In this document: piece after piece, positions 19,439 to 28,484 of the stretch
Layout: every line of letters starts with the position of its first letter
How positions within the stretch are numbered: the stretch's first letter is position 1
From: Oleiphilaceae bacterium
GTDB lineage: Bacteria > Pseudomonadota > Gammaproteobacteria > Pseudomonadales > Oleiphilaceae
Length of the DNA: 64,000 nt
Assembly (NCBI GenBank): GCA_022447365.1
Contig: JAKVBL010000011.1
Span: 1 to 64,000 of the forward strand
Direction: 5' to 3'
Program-made: the position numbers and the translations under genes
Notes under the pieces: model-generated
The model's input: only the letters and a program-made list of their open reading frames with translations
The model's database searches: none
What the model was told of the DNA's origin: nothing

Positions 19439-20488
19439 CTATTCTGGTCTGACACATTCACCACGACTTCGGTCTTGTCGACAACGTATCTTCCACAATA
19501 ATTTAAGCGCTGTTGGATGATTCACCTTATCGTCTTTCAAGGCCAAGCGAACACGTTTACTGAAGTGGTCAATATCATCTTTCGTAAATTGATCGACCCC
19601 AATCCAATATTTCGCCGGTATTTCTTTCTCGGCATCACTAACCAATTTATCGATCGCTTTCAAACGCGTAAAAATATATTTACGCATTTTAAATCCGAAA
19701 TCGTCAGGAAACGCACTTTTGCGTGACACCGTCTGCAACATGCCGTAATACAATCGGTAATCGATAATGCCACCTCGTTTTCCTAAACCGTGATACAACT
19801 CGAAGGTGTTATACGCAAGCGCGGGCATAAGCAGTATGTCTATGTTGCCGTTATTAAACATGGGAGCGAAAGTAGAAAGGGTCGTTGCAACGGGCGTTGC
19901 TCCAGCAAGTTTGGCAAACTTCATAGCTTGTGGATCGTTATTCAAAACAGAGATACGACGCCCAGAAAAATCACCTATATTATTGATGGATCGATCATTC
20001 ACAAAAGCGTACATCGAGCCGACAGGGAATGTTGCGACAACCTCATACTTTCCCTGAGTCATTAACCTTCCAGCTTTGGGTCTGGCTAAGGTTTTTAATA
20101 CAGTTTCCAAACCTCGCTGCGAGCTAATCGCACCGATGGCATCCATCGTTCCGCCAAACTTTACAAACTGACGCGATAGAATAGCGCTTAGCAAGACGGC
20201 GTCACACTTTCCCGCTTTGAAATCATTTGCTGCGATTTTTTCATCTGTATAAGCGATGAACCGTATACTTAAGCCCCAGGATTGCGCTTTAGGAATAAGA
20301 TCTGAATAAAACGCCATGACAGGCCCACTGCGGCCGACAGGATCCCATACACAAAACACTTTACGCTCAAGTGCATGTGCAGATGATGCAAATACTGAAA
20401 GTAACAACGTTATTACGAAACAACGTATCACTGTATCGCGCGAATATAAGCTTGTCCGTGCTTTCATAGAAAATGTAACCGCTATCAT
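19439..20488 (-). CDS. Putative periplasmic solute-binding protein (AdeT-like / DUF6091)
   Basis: About 349 aa secreted protein. A basic stretch and hydrophobic core (CFVITLLLSVFASSAHA) give a signal peptide before LERKVFCVWDPVGRSGPV. The body looks like a periplasmic binding fold (YEVVATFPVGSMYAFVNDRS, FSGRRISVLNNDPQAMKFAKL, NNGNIDILLMP). I recall this family being labelled putative solute-binding protein or AdeT1/2-like; no function is established. A second, divergent copy is at 31726-32766; both share CVWDP-G--GPV near the N-terminus and two C-terminal cysteines. Start choice is uncertain: GTG 20500, ATG 20488 (weak GGA upstream) and ATG 20467 are all possible. It is convergent with the RND exporter. 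Confidence 0.75.
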   Translation of the reverse strand: MIAVTFSMKARTSLYSRDTVIRCFVITLLLSVFASSAHALERKVFCVWDPVGRSGPVMAFYSDLIPKAQSWGLSIRFIAYTDEKIAANDFKAGKCDAVLLSAILSRQFVKFGGTMDAIGAISSQRGLETVLKTLARPKAGRLMTQGKYEVVATFPVGSMYAFVNDRSINNIGDFSGRRISVLNNDPQAMKFAKLAGATPVATTLSTFAPMFNNGNIDILLMPALAYNTFELYHGLGKRGGIIDYRLYYGMLQTVSRKSAFPDDFGFKMRKYIFTRLKAIDKLVSDAEKEIPAKYWIGVDQFTKDDIDHFSKRVRLALKDDKVNHPTALKLLWKIRCRQDRSRGECVRPE

Positions 20489-20639
20489 TATTGGTTCCAC
20501 TGCCGAGTTATTTTAATAAACAGTGGTCAACAAATGCATATAAAGCCTGCTAACATTGCTGCGAAGCTTCAAGGGGGCACTACATTAATAGTGCACTCCT
20601 CAAGCATCAAATCATTCTGCGCAAACTTTGAACAAGATC

Positions 20640-21560
20640 ATGCAAATTCAAAAAAAAACACCTCTAATCGTGATCCTTGGGCCTACCGCAAATGGAAAAA
20701 CTCGTTTAGGGATTGAGCTAGCCAAACAATTTAATGGCGAAATTATCTCCGCAGATTCAAGACAAGTCTTTCGTCGTATGGACATCGGAACGGGGAAGGA
20801 TCTTCAAGAATACGGTGATCTTCCTTACCATCTCATTGATATTGCCGAGCCGGGCCAGGAATATAATCTCTTTCGGTATGCGCAAGACTTCTCTTCCGCT
20901 TTTGAAAAAGTCATATCTCGTAATAAATTGCCTTTTCTTGTTGGTGGAACGGGAATGTATTTGGATGCGACACTCCAGCGTTATGCATTAACCTCAGCCC
21001 CGATTGATAAAAAGCTGCGTTCAGAATTAGAAGAAAAATCGCACGAACAGCTTATACACCAGCTTCACGAATTATCCCCTAGTCTTCACAACGAGACCGA
21101 CTCAATTGATAAAGACAGAACCATTCGCGCAATAGAAATCGCTTTAGCAGAGAAATCTGGTAGCCCATGCGTACATTGGCCCGATTTTGAGCCTTGCGTT
21201 ATAGGCCTGCAGTTTCCAAGAGAAGTGACTCGTGAACGAATCAGTGCGCGCCTATCGGCGCGCCTAGAAGAAGGTATGATCGAAGAAGTAGAAAACCTTA
21301 TTCAAGATGGTGTCTCACAAGAAGCACTTGAGCATTACGGCTTAGAGTATCGGTTTATCTCTCAACATCTACGTGGAGAAATGAACTTGAACGACATGCA
21401 TCAAAAGCTACGCAGCGCCATTCATCAGTTTGCGAAACAACAGGAAAAGTGGTTTCGCAATATCGAGAAGAAAGGCGTAAAAATCCATTGGCTAGACACA
21501 CAAAACTCTCTCTTTGATCAAGGCTCAAAGATAGTTAGTTCATTTCTGAAAAACATTTAG
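20640..21560 (+). CDS. miaA: tRNA dimethylallyltransferase (MiaA), non-canonical type
   Basis: About 306 aa. The N-terminal P-loop GPTANGKTRLG, the DSRQVFRRMDIGTGK segment and VGGTGMYLDA identify MiaA, which adds a dimethylallyl group to A37 of tRNAs reading UNN codons. The wording differs from the usual gammaproteobacterial form (which has DSALVYRGMDIGTAKPS): the GTGKDLQEYGDLPYHLIDI stretch and the C-terminal FAKQQEKWFRNIEKKGVKIHWLD resemble MiaA of Bacteroidetes and other phyla. It is also away from mutL-hfq, the usual neighbours. I infer either replacement by transfer or a second copy. The ATG at 20640 is preferred over TTG 20628, though no clear ribosome binding site is visible. Confidence 0.85.
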   Translation: MQIQKKTPLIVILGPTANGKTRLGIELAKQFNGEIISADSRQVFRRMDIGTGKDLQEYGDLPYHLIDIAEPGQEYNLFRYAQDFSSAFEKVISRNKLPFLVGGTGMYLDATLQRYALTSAPIDKKLRSELEEKSHEQLIHQLHELSPSLHNETDSIDKDRTIRAIEIALAEKSGSPCVHWPDFEPCVIGLQFPREVTRERISARLSARLEEGMIEEVENLIQDGVSQEALEHYGLEYRFISQHLRGEMNLNDMHQKLRSAIHQFAKQQEKWFRNIEKKGVKIHWLDTQNSLFDQGSKIVSSFLKNI

Positions 21561-21643
21561 AAATACGGCCGTGCTCTATCGCTCGCAAATAGAACTAAGT
21601 ATCCTGCTCGCTCGCTAATAAAATCAAAGTACGAGTATGATGT

Positions 21644-22867
21644 ATGCCTGCATTAAATAGCCCATTTAGTCCAAACAATAAGCCTGAAATAAAAAATCGT
21701 ATATTCAAGTCTGCCATGAGCGAACAGCTTGGCGACAAGCAACATAATCCTGATAAACGTCTATCTAAGTTATATGAAGCATGGTCATTAGGAGGCACAG
21801 GTTTACTTGTCACGGGCAACGTCATGATAGACAGAACCGCTTTAGGTGAGCCTAAGAACGTTGTATTAGATGAACAAAGTGACCTCGCAGCTTTTAGAGC
21901 CTGGGCTACAGCCGCAAAAAAGAACGGTACTCAAGTATGGATGCAGTTAAATCATCCAGGTAAACAAATACCTAAATTCCTAAGCAAAGAGCCTGTTGCG
22001 CCATCAGCGATTCCTCTAGGAGGCGCACTGCAAGCATCTTTCAATTGCCCCCGCGCTTTGCACGATAATGAGATCAACCACATTATTGATGCGTTTGCGA
22101 CCAGCGCGCGACTCGCTAAAGAAGCAGGATTTGATGGCATACAGATCCATGGCGCACATGGCTATTTGGTTAGTCAGTTCCTCTCCCCCCACCATAATCA
22201 ACGGAAGGACAAATGGGGCGGATCATTAAAAAATCGCATGCGCTTTGTTGAAAGCGTTTACTCCGCAATAAGAAAAGCAGTCGGCGATGATTTCCCAGTG
22301 GGTATTAAACTCAACTCAGCCGATTATTCAAAAGGCGGGTTCAGTCATGAAGAAGCCATGCAGGTTATTTCTCGACTTGGTAAACTGAACATTGATCTAA
22401 TTGAAATCTCTGGTGGCACCTACGAAAGTCCTAAAATGATGGGCCATAAAATCGCAGAAAGTACGCAAAAAAGAGAAGCATATTTTCTAGAGTTCGCAGA
22501 ATCAATCCGCGACAAAGTAAACGTACCACTTGTCGTAACCGGAGGATTCCGTTCAGCAGAAGCAATGCAACATGCTCTCGATCAAAACGCTTGTGACATG
22601 ATCGGGCTAGCGCGTCCACTTGCGATCGACCCTAAAGTCGGACAAAAACTATTAGATGACGCCTCATATAGAATCGACTGGAAAGAACCTACAACGGGCG
22701 TAAAAAGTGTGGATCAAATGGCCATGCTTTCGATCACATGGTACGAATTCCAACTCGCGAGAATGGGTGATGGAAAACTTCCTAAACCGAGTTTGAATGC
22801 ATGGTCTACCGTAGGCCAAACACTATTTTCGGTGGGTAGACACGCATTTAAGAAAAGACGCGCTTAA
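21644..22867 (+). CDS. NADH:flavin oxidoreductase (Old Yellow Enzyme family)
   Basis: 407 aa FMN-dependent oxidoreductase with a TIM barrel. Family motifs are FKSAMSEQLGD at the N-terminus, VWMQLNHPGKQIP, DGIQIHGAHGYLVSQFLSPHHNQRKDKWGGS (active-site His pair and barrel motif), and VPLVVTGGFRSAEAM with GLARPLAIDP for the FMN phosphate. It is the short single-domain form, without the 4Fe-4S and FAD/NAD domains of 2,4-dienoyl-CoA reductase. It likely reduces activated C=C bonds; the natural substrate is unknown. The gene is convergent with the GIY-YIG gene, with one base between the stops. Confidence 0.87.
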   Translation: MPALNSPFSPNNKPEIKNRIFKSAMSEQLGDKQHNPDKRLSKLYEAWSLGGTGLLVTGNVMIDRTALGEPKNVVLDEQSDLAAFRAWATAAKKNGTQVWMQLNHPGKQIPKFLSKEPVAPSAIPLGGALQASFNCPRALHDNEINHIIDAFATSARLAKEAGFDGIQIHGAHGYLVSQFLSPHHNQRKDKWGGSLKNRMRFVESVYSAIRKAVGDDFPVGIKLNSADYSKGGFSHEEAMQVISRLGKLNIDLIEISGGTYESPKMMGHKIAESTQKREAYFLEFAESIRDKVNVPLVVTGGFRSAEAMQHALDQNACDMIGLARPLAIDPKVGQKLLDDASYRIDWKEPTTGVKSVDQMAMLSITWYEFQLARMGDGKLPKPSLNAWSTVGQTLFSVGRHAFKKRRA

Positions 22868-22868
22868 G

Positions 22869-23153
22869 TCAGTCTGCGCCGTTAATCAAAGCTCTTTTTT
22901 TAGCGGCGCTTAATTTTTTAATTACATATTCTCGTTTCGATGCCTCGCTTCGATTCAGGCACTGTTCACGGTATACGACAGCCTTTGCAACTTTGCCTCT
23001 AAAGAACTTAGCACCCTGCTTTCCACCATTAGATACAGCGCAATGTTCTGAGAAACGGCGATCAATATCTGTTGAGATTCCGGTATAAAGGACACCGCAC
23101 TCAGTCTCAACCATATAAACATACCAGCGCTGTTCCACGACATTCATCCACAT
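22869..23153 (-). CDS. GIY-YIG nuclease superfamily protein (YhbQ-like)
   Basis: Single-domain GIY-YIG protein of about 94 aa. The motif is visible as WYVYMVE and LYTGISTDIDRRFSEH, with the metal-binding Glu supplied later in SEASKREYVIKKL. UPF0213/YhbQ proteins have this size. The biological role is unresolved; DNA repair has been suggested for E. coli YhbQ. Starts at 23153 (ATG) or 23147 (ATG) are both possible. Confidence 0.85.
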   Translation of the reverse strand: MWMNVVEQRWYVYMVETECGVLYTGISTDIDRRFSEHCAVSNGGKQGAKFFRGKVAKAVVYREQCLNRSEASKREYVIKKLSAAKKRALINGAD

Positions 23154-23233
23154 CTAATCAACAAAACATATAAAACACTAGGCAGATTTTACATATAATC
23201 CGTCGTACTCAGCCATCGCATATTGCATTACTT

Positions 23234-23545
23234 ATGTTTCGAAACGATAAACTCATCAGACCTAAAAATCTTTCAATCACCATAACATTAGTTTTGTCAT
23301 TGTTGATGTGGTTTGCATCCAATACATTTCCAATCATCGGTTTAGGTCTAGCTATACTCGCATTAGGCCTACTAGCTTATCAGTGTTTGTTTTACTTACA
23401 TGTTTGGCCAACATTTAAACAACCAGAAAACCCTCTTCTTTTTTCAATTTATTGGTCTTTGATAGCAGGCCTGATCATCCCATTTTTAATCACTGAATTG
23501 ATCGAAAATGGAGTCGGTGGGATTCTAAATATTTTTAGTGAATAA
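23234..23545 (+). CDS. Hypothetical three-helix membrane protein
   Basis: 103 aa protein with three hydrophobic segments (ITITLVLSLLMWFASNTF; LGLAILALGLLAYQCLFYL; LLFSIYWSLIAGLIIPFLIT) and a basic N-terminus. I do not recognise a family. It stands alone between the GIY-YIG gene and sdhE, with about 120 bp before sdhE. Confidence 0.6.
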   Translation: MFRNDKLIRPKNLSITITLVLSLLMWFASNTFPIIGLGLAILALGLLAYQCLFYLHVWPTFKQPENPLLFSIYWSLIAGLIIPFLITELIENGVGGILNIFSE

Positions 23546-23663
23546 TGAATCTCTGAACACCTCGGCCACCGTATAGAAATAAAATTATAATCATCGCTCA
23601 TGATGCTTGTTAGTGCGCGCGAGCATTCTTATAATTCGACTCTTTACAGTTAGAGATAGCCTT

Positions 23664-23948
23664 ATGTCAAACCAAGCCAATACTCAGCAAGATTGCCCAG
23701 AAACGATTAAGTTCAATCGTCTGTTTTGGCATAGCCGCCGAGGGATGCTCGAGCTAGATGTGTTGTTGGTTCCCTTTTTGAAGGAAGTCTACAAAGATCT
23801 ATCTGAAGAAGATAAAGCAAAATACGAAGACCTCTTAACATGCGAAGACACTGAGCTCTTCCAGTGGTTCATGCAAAAGAGCGTACCGGACAATGCAGAC
23901 CATGCTTACATGGTAAAAATGATATTGGATCGTGTTCAACCAAGTTAA
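23664..23948 (+). CDS. sdhE: FAD assembly factor SdhE
   Basis: 94 aa protein of the SdhE/YgfY family, which attaches FAD covalently to the flavoprotein subunits of succinate dehydrogenase and fumarate reductase. The invariant RGMLELD motif (RGxxE) is present in HSRRGMLELDVLLVPFL, and the acidic C-terminal half (LLTCEDTELFQWFM) matches. The frame extends upstream to 23607, but homologues begin near the ATG at 23664. It overlaps the next gene by 17 bp. Confidence 0.92.
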   Translation: MSNQANTQQDCPETIKFNRLFWHSRRGMLELDVLLVPFLKEVYKDLSEEDKAKYEDLLTCEDTELFQWFMQKSVPDNADHAYMVKMILDRVQPS

Positions 23949-24378
23949 TATCACCATTAAACAGTCCTACGCAATGCTGGGTATATTAACCTTACCTAGC
24001 ATCGTGGCACTAGCTATGTTGATAATCGCAGAAGCCTCATTATTTAGTGCAGGTGCTGCATGCATCGCCATAGGGGCTAATGCTTATTTAATTTACTCGG
24101 TTTTCAAATCTCACGCACACAACAATGCTCTCATGATTGAGGGGAAAAAACTCCTTTATCGTCGCGATGGACACTACTTACCAATCTCGATTCATAGCTC
24201 AGTGTGGCTCACGCACGCCTTTGCGATTCTGGTACTAGCCACTAATAGCGGTGCGAAATACATCATTTGCTTGAGCCCTCTAACGAGCAGTAAAAAAGAT
24301 CACCATCGCAGACTATACGTTCACGATCGGCATAACAAAGAACTTTCACAAACAACTTCAACGATAGCGACAAAATGA
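23932..24378 (+). CDS. YgfX-like inner-membrane protein
   Basis: 148 aa, starting with GTG inside the end of sdhE. Two hydrophobic segments near the N-terminus (LTLPSIVALAMLIIAEA and AACIAIGANAYLIYSVF) are followed by a soluble tail. In E. coli, sdhE is followed by ygfX (cptA), a small two-helix membrane protein with the same layout. Sequence similarity is weak by eye, so the assignment rests mainly on position and topology. It overlaps ygfZ by 4 bp. Confidence 0.65.
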   Translation: MFNQVNITIKQSYAMLGILTLPSIVALAMLIIAEASLFSAGAACIAIGANAYLIYSVFKSHAHNNALMIEGKKLLYRRDGHYLPISIHSSVWLTHAFAILVLATNSGAKYIICLSPLTSSKKDHHRRLYVHDRHNKELSQTTSTIATK

Positions 24379-25238
24379 TACAGACAGGTGTACAACTCCC
24401 CTATTCATTAATCAAAGTAAGCGGCCCAGATGCTGAGAAATTTTTGCAGGGCCAATTTAGTTGCGACGTAACTGAACTAGCACCGCTTCAATGCACCTAT
24501 GGCACAGCTAACAGCGCCAAAGGGCGCATGTATTGGTTGTTCGTCATCGCCAGAATCGAAGACGGTTTTTTGATAAAAGTACATGAAAGCGTTCGCCAAC
24601 AAGGCGTCGATACTTTGAGTAAATACAAAGTCTTTTTTAAATGCGAGATCGAAACGCTTGAACATGCAAAAGTGTTTGGCGTTTTCGACGAGTCGAATTT
24701 AAAAGATGAACACGTGCTGCAAAACACGAATTTCGGTCTTACTCGCCAAGTCGACGCACAACGACAAGAACTATGGCAACTGAATGAGGCAGACGCGCCA
24801 ATTACCTTAGACCCTAATTTACTCAACGAGTGGTATAAGCAGGACTGCCTATCTGGAATCCCAGAACTATATCCTGAAACCATCGAGACATTTATTCTTC
24901 AAAATCTGAATCTTCAAGACTTAGGTGCGGTGAGTTTCAAAAAAGGATGCTACACCGGGCAAGAAATTATCGCGCGTATGAAATTTCTTGGGAAAGCGAA
25001 GAAGCGTATGTATCGCTTTCAATCTGGGCAATCTGCAAGCCTACTTCCCGGAGAAAATATTTTTGATGAAGCTGGTAAAAAACTAGGAGAGATTGTTCGC
25101 GTTCATACGAATGAAAACGATACCTTAGGCCTAGCTGTTTGCGATATCGAGCGAGTAAAAGACAGTAACGTCGCTTATCTAAATTCGAATCAATCTGTAA
25201 AAGCTGAGTTATTCGAACTACATTACAATCCTAATTAA
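24375..25238 (+). CDS. ygfZ: Folate-binding Fe-S cluster repair protein YgfZ
   Basis: 287 aa GcvT-like folate-binding protein. The signature K-G-C-Y-x-G-Q-E is present as FKKGCYTGQEIIARMKFLG, and the N-terminal LIKVSGPDAEKFLQGQFSCDV is typical. YgfZ uses tetrahydrofolate to maintain certain iron-sulfur enzymes and modified tRNA synthesis (MiaB). It overlaps the upstream gene by 4 bp, so sdhE-ygfX-ygfZ form one coupled operon concerned with respiratory cofactor assembly. Confidence 0.92.
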   Translation: MIQTGVQLPYSLIKVSGPDAEKFLQGQFSCDVTELAPLQCTYGTANSAKGRMYWLFVIARIEDGFLIKVHESVRQQGVDTLSKYKVFFKCEIETLEHAKVFGVFDESNLKDEHVLQNTNFGLTRQVDAQRQELWQLNEADAPITLDPNLLNEWYKQDCLSGIPELYPETIETFILQNLNLQDLGAVSFKKGCYTGQEIIARMKFLGKAKKRMYRFQSGQSASLLPGENIFDEAGKKLGEIVRVHTNENDTLGLAVCDIERVKDSNVAYLNSNQSVKAELFELHYNPN

Positions 25239-25323
25239 AAACAGTAATTTACACGCTTTATTGTAATTCTGCTCTACACTTACGTATATCTAAAAGTTAT
25301 TAGTTTTTGAGGTAAGTGTAAGC

Positions 25324-26157
25324 ATGTCTGAACTCGCAAGTAAGATCGTCGAAGCCATTACCAAAGCTATCGATGATGATCGCCTAATTCTACCGTCACT
25401 ACCCGAGGTTGCGCTTAACGTGCGTGAAGTGACAGAACAAGAAGACTCTGGTATCGGCGATCTGATTGACGTTGTTGAAAAAGACGCAGCACTCTCTGCT
25501 CGAATCATTAAGGTGAGCAACAGCCCACTATTTCGCGGCAATAACGAAATCTCTAACCTGAACATGGCTGTTAGTCGACTAGGAATGTCGTACACAAGTA
25601 GCTTGGCAATGGGTTTGGCTATGCAGCAGATGTTCCAAGCCACCTCAGATATGATCGATAAACGTATGCGCGAGATCTGGGAAAAAAGTACCGAAGTTGC
25701 AGGCATGTGCACCGTACTCGCTCGCCAGCACAAACATCTTCAACCTGGCCAAGCAACTCTAGCTGGATTGATTCATTCGATTGGCGCTCTGCCTGTTTTA
25801 AAGTTTGTCGAAGACAACGATATTCAGATCAATAGCGTTATTTTAGATAACCTATTAGATGAGCTTCAGCCCCTCGTCGGTGACAAAATCCTTACTAAAT
25901 GGTCGTTCCCGGCAGAGCTTGCGATCGTTCCGAAAGAGTGCACAAACTTCACGCGTACCGTTGCGCAAGTTGATTATGCAGATCTTGTTATGGTGTCTTT
26001 ACTTCAAAGCTATAACGGCACAGATCATCACTACACTGAGATGGACTATCACCAAGTATCGGCCTTTGAGCGCGTTGGGATTAATCCTGACCCTGAACAT
26101 GAAGATGAAGATTTAAATGCAGAAATGGAAGCAGCAATGGCTCTTCTAAGTATGTAG
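25324..26157 (+). CDS. HDOD-domain signalling protein
   Basis: 277 aa, one HDOD domain (residues about 20-215): LILPSLPEVALNVREVTEQEDSGIGDLIDVVEKDAALSARIIKVSNSP followed by MAVSRLGMSYTSSLAMGLAM. HDOD proteins are HD-like scaffold modules without strong evidence for catalysis, found in regulators of motility and stress in proteobacteria. No second domain is attached and the C-terminus is acidic (EDEDLNAEMEAAMA). GAGGTAAG precedes the start region. It is a single-gene unit. Confidence 0.87.
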   Translation: MSELASKIVEAITKAIDDDRLILPSLPEVALNVREVTEQEDSGIGDLIDVVEKDAALSARIIKVSNSPLFRGNNEISNLNMAVSRLGMSYTSSLAMGLAMQQMFQATSDMIDKRMREIWEKSTEVAGMCTVLARQHKHLQPGQATLAGLIHSIGALPVLKFVEDNDIQINSVILDNLLDELQPLVGDKILTKWSFPAELAIVPKECTNFTRTVAQVDYADLVMVSLLQSYNGTDHHYTEMDYHQVSAFERVGINPDPEHEDEDLNAEMEAAMALLSM

Positions 26158-26195
26158 CTTTCGCTTTCACAGCAACCGGAGTCTGCCCTTCTAAT

Positions 26196-26888
26196 TTATA
26201 GAAAGAACGGCAGATTCCAATCAATTTGATAAACCCCATTTTCCTCTAAATACCTATTAGCCTTTGAAAAAGGCTGACTCCCCAAAAAACCTCGATGCGC
26301 AGATAATGGTGAAGGATGCACTGACGTTAATACGCAGTGTTTCGACGTATCAATGAACTGCCCTTTTTTCTGAGCGTAGCTACCCCATAATATAAACACG
26401 AGGTTCTCTCGTTCATCATTTAGTTTGCGGATAATCGCATCTGTAAACTGCTCCCACCCCTTTCCTTGATGCGCATTTGCGTTCGCCTGCTCTACCGTCA
26501 AAACAGCATTCAATAATAAAACACCCTGCTCTGCCCATTCTTGTAGATAACCATGCATCGGAATCGGACATCCAATGTCGGTTTCAAGCTCTTTATAAAT
26601 GTTCATCAGAGAAGGTGGAATTTTTACACCAGGCTGAACAGAAAAGCTCAGACCATGTGCCTGATTTGGCCCATGATAAGGGTCTTGCCCTAAAATGATA
26701 ACGCGAACATCTTCAAAATCAGTTGCATTTAAGGCACTAAAAAGAAGATCTGATGGGGGATAAATAGTTTTTCCAACGGCGAGCTCTGAATCAAGAAAAG
26801 AATCTAGCTCACGCATATAGGGGAGCGTAAATTGCTCCCCTATTATCGTCTTCCAAGACGCTGATAAATCTTCTTCCTTGATCATCAT
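26196..26888 (-). CDS. ung: Uracil-DNA glycosylase
   Basis: Family 1 uracil-DNA glycosylase of 230 aa. The water-activating motif [18 protein letters not shown] carries the catalytic Asp, and [14 protein letters not shown] is the DNA-intercalation/minor-groove motif with the essential His. It removes uracil from DNA. It lies 9 bp downstream of lysS on the same strand and may be co-transcribed with prfB-lysS. The start is ATG 26888 or the adjacent ATG 26885. Confidence 0.95.
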   Translation of the reverse strand: MMIKEEDLSASWKTIIGEQFTLPYMRELDSFLDSELAVGKTIYPPSDLLFSALNATDFEDVRVIILGQDPYHGPNQAHGLSFSVQPGVKIPPSLMNIYKELETDIGCPIPMHGYLQEWAEQGVLLLNAVLTVEQANANAHQGKGWEQFTDAIIRKLNDERENLVFILWGSYAQKKGQFIDTSKHCVLTSVHPSPLSAHRGFLGSQPFSKANRYLEENGVYQIDWNLPFFL

Positions 26889-26897
26889 TGCAATGAG

Positions 26898-28466
26898 TTA
26901 CGCACCTTGCGGCTTCATGTGCGGGAATAATATAACATCACGAATACTTGGCGAATCAGTAAACAGCATCACTAAGCGGTCAATACCAATACCCTCACCA
27001 GCGGTTGGCGGCAAACCATACTCAAGTGCCGTAATGTAATCAGCATCAAAGTGCATCGCTTCATCATCACCCGCATCTTTCTCTTCAACTTGCTTTAAGA
27101 AACGTTGCTTTTGATCTTCCGCGTCGTTTAACTCTGAGAAGCCATTCGCTAATTCACGGCCACCAACGAAGAATTCGAATCGATCAGTGACGAATGGGTT
27201 ATCGTCATTACGGCGTGCCAAAGGCGAAACTTCCCAAGGGTACGCGGTGATAAATGTTGGCTGATCAAGTTTCTCTTCAGCAGTCTCTTCAAAGATCTCG
27301 CACAAGTATTTTCCTGCGCCCCACGTCGCTTGCTGAGGTGAATCAGGCACACCAACTTGCTTCGCATAGGCCTTCATTTGATCAATATTCGACTCAGGGT
27401 TATTGATCACCGCAGCGTCAAAATCAGGGTTGTACTTCAACACAGCCTCAGCCATGGTCATGCGTGTAAACGGCTGATTGAAATCATATAAAGTCTCTTC
27501 AACCACATTGCCATCTGCATCTTTCTTCGTGCTCTTGATATCGGTAGTACCTAATACCTGTAAAGCAACAGTGCGCAGCATATCTTCGGTAATATCCATC
27601 AAATCGTGGTAATCAGCATACGCCTGATAGAATTCGATCATTGTGAACTCAGGATTATGTCGCGTTGACAGCCCCTCATTACGGAAATTACGGTTAATTT
27701 CAAACACACGATCAAAACCGCCAACAACTAAACGCTTCAAATATAGCTCTGGCGCGATACGCAAAAACATGTCGATATCTAAAGCATTGTGGTGCGTTTC
27801 AAATGGCTTAGCCGTCGCACCACCTGGAATCACCTGAAGCATTGGTGTTTCAACTTCCATGAAGTCTTTTTCAGCTAAGTAATTGCGAATAGCACTCACG
27901 ATCTTCGAACGAATCATGAAGGTGTTGCGCGTATCTTCGTTAGCAATCAAATCAACATAACGCTGACGATACTTTGTTTCTTGATCCGCTAAGCCATGAT
28001 ATTTATCAGGCAGAGGACGCAAAGATTTCGTCAAAATACGGAAGTTAGCGACATCAGTAACTTCAACATATAAGTCACCCTTACCTGATTTACTCAGCGT
28101 GCCGGTTGCTCCAACAATATCGCCAAGATCTAGGTTGGCCCAATCTTTCGATTCTTTCTGGATAGGCTTGCCCACATAACTCTGGATTGAGCCAGATACG
28201 TCTTGAATGCCTACAAACGGGCCACCACGACGCATAACGCGCCCGGCAACAGCAACAGGGATAGCTAACTCAACAAGCTCTTCTTTACTCTTATCACCAT
28301 ACTGCGCTTGCAAATCACCCGCTAAGTTCTCACGACGGTGGTCATTGGGGTGACCGTTCGATTTACTACCTTCACGCAACTGCTCAAGTTTCGCTTTTCG
28401 CTCTGCGATCAACTTGTTTTCATCTTCAATAGATAGGCTTTGCTCTGACTTTACATCGTTCGACAT
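26898..28466 (-). CDS. lysS: Lysyl-tRNA synthetase (class II)
   Basis: 522 aa class II LysRS. It has an N-terminal OB-fold anticodon domain ([28 protein letters not shown]), motif 1 ([10 protein letters not shown]), motif 2 ([24 protein letters not shown]) and motif 3 ([24 protein letters not shown]). The N-terminal 50 residues are charged, as common in this family. It is encoded 18 bp after prfB, the conserved prfB-lysS pair. Confidence 0.96.
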   Translation of the reverse strand: MSNDVKSEQSLSIEDENKLIAERKAKLEQLREGSKSNGHPNDHRRENLAGDLQAQYGDKSKEELVELAIPVAVAGRVMRRGGPFVGIQDVSGSIQSYVGKPIQKESKDWANLDLGDIVGATGTLSKSGKGDLYVEVTDVANFRILTKSLRPLPDKYHGLADQETKYRQRYVDLIANEDTRNTFMIRSKIVSAIRNYLAEKDFMEVETPMLQVIPGGATAKPFETHHNALDIDMFLRIAPELYLKRLVVGGFDRVFEINRNFRNEGLSTRHNPEFTMIEFYQAYADYHDLMDITEDMLRTVALQVLGTTDIKSTKKDADGNVVEETLYDFNQPFTRMTMAEAVLKYNPDFDAAVINNPESNIDQMKAYAKQVGVPDSPQQATWGAGKYLCEIFEETAEEKLDQPTFITAYPWEVSPLARRNDDNPFVTDRFEFFVGGRELANGFSELNDAEDQKQRFLKQVEEKDAGDDEAMHFDADYITALEYGLPPTAGEGIGIDRLVMLFTDSPSIRDVILFPHMKPQGA

Positions 28467-28484
28467 GTTTGGTTCCGAATAAAA

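Noticed and set aside
20577-20594. GCACTA/TAGTGC inverted repeat before miaA as a riboswitch or terminator
   Set aside because: Only six base pairs with no T-run and no recognisable riboswitch motif.
25290-25733. 147-codon minus-strand frame
   Set aside because: Antisense shadow of the HDOD gene, with a serine-rich shadow composition.
26163-26215. TCTGCC...GGCAGA inverted repeat between the HDOD and ung genes as a terminator
   Set aside because: Short discontinuous stem without a T-tract on either side.
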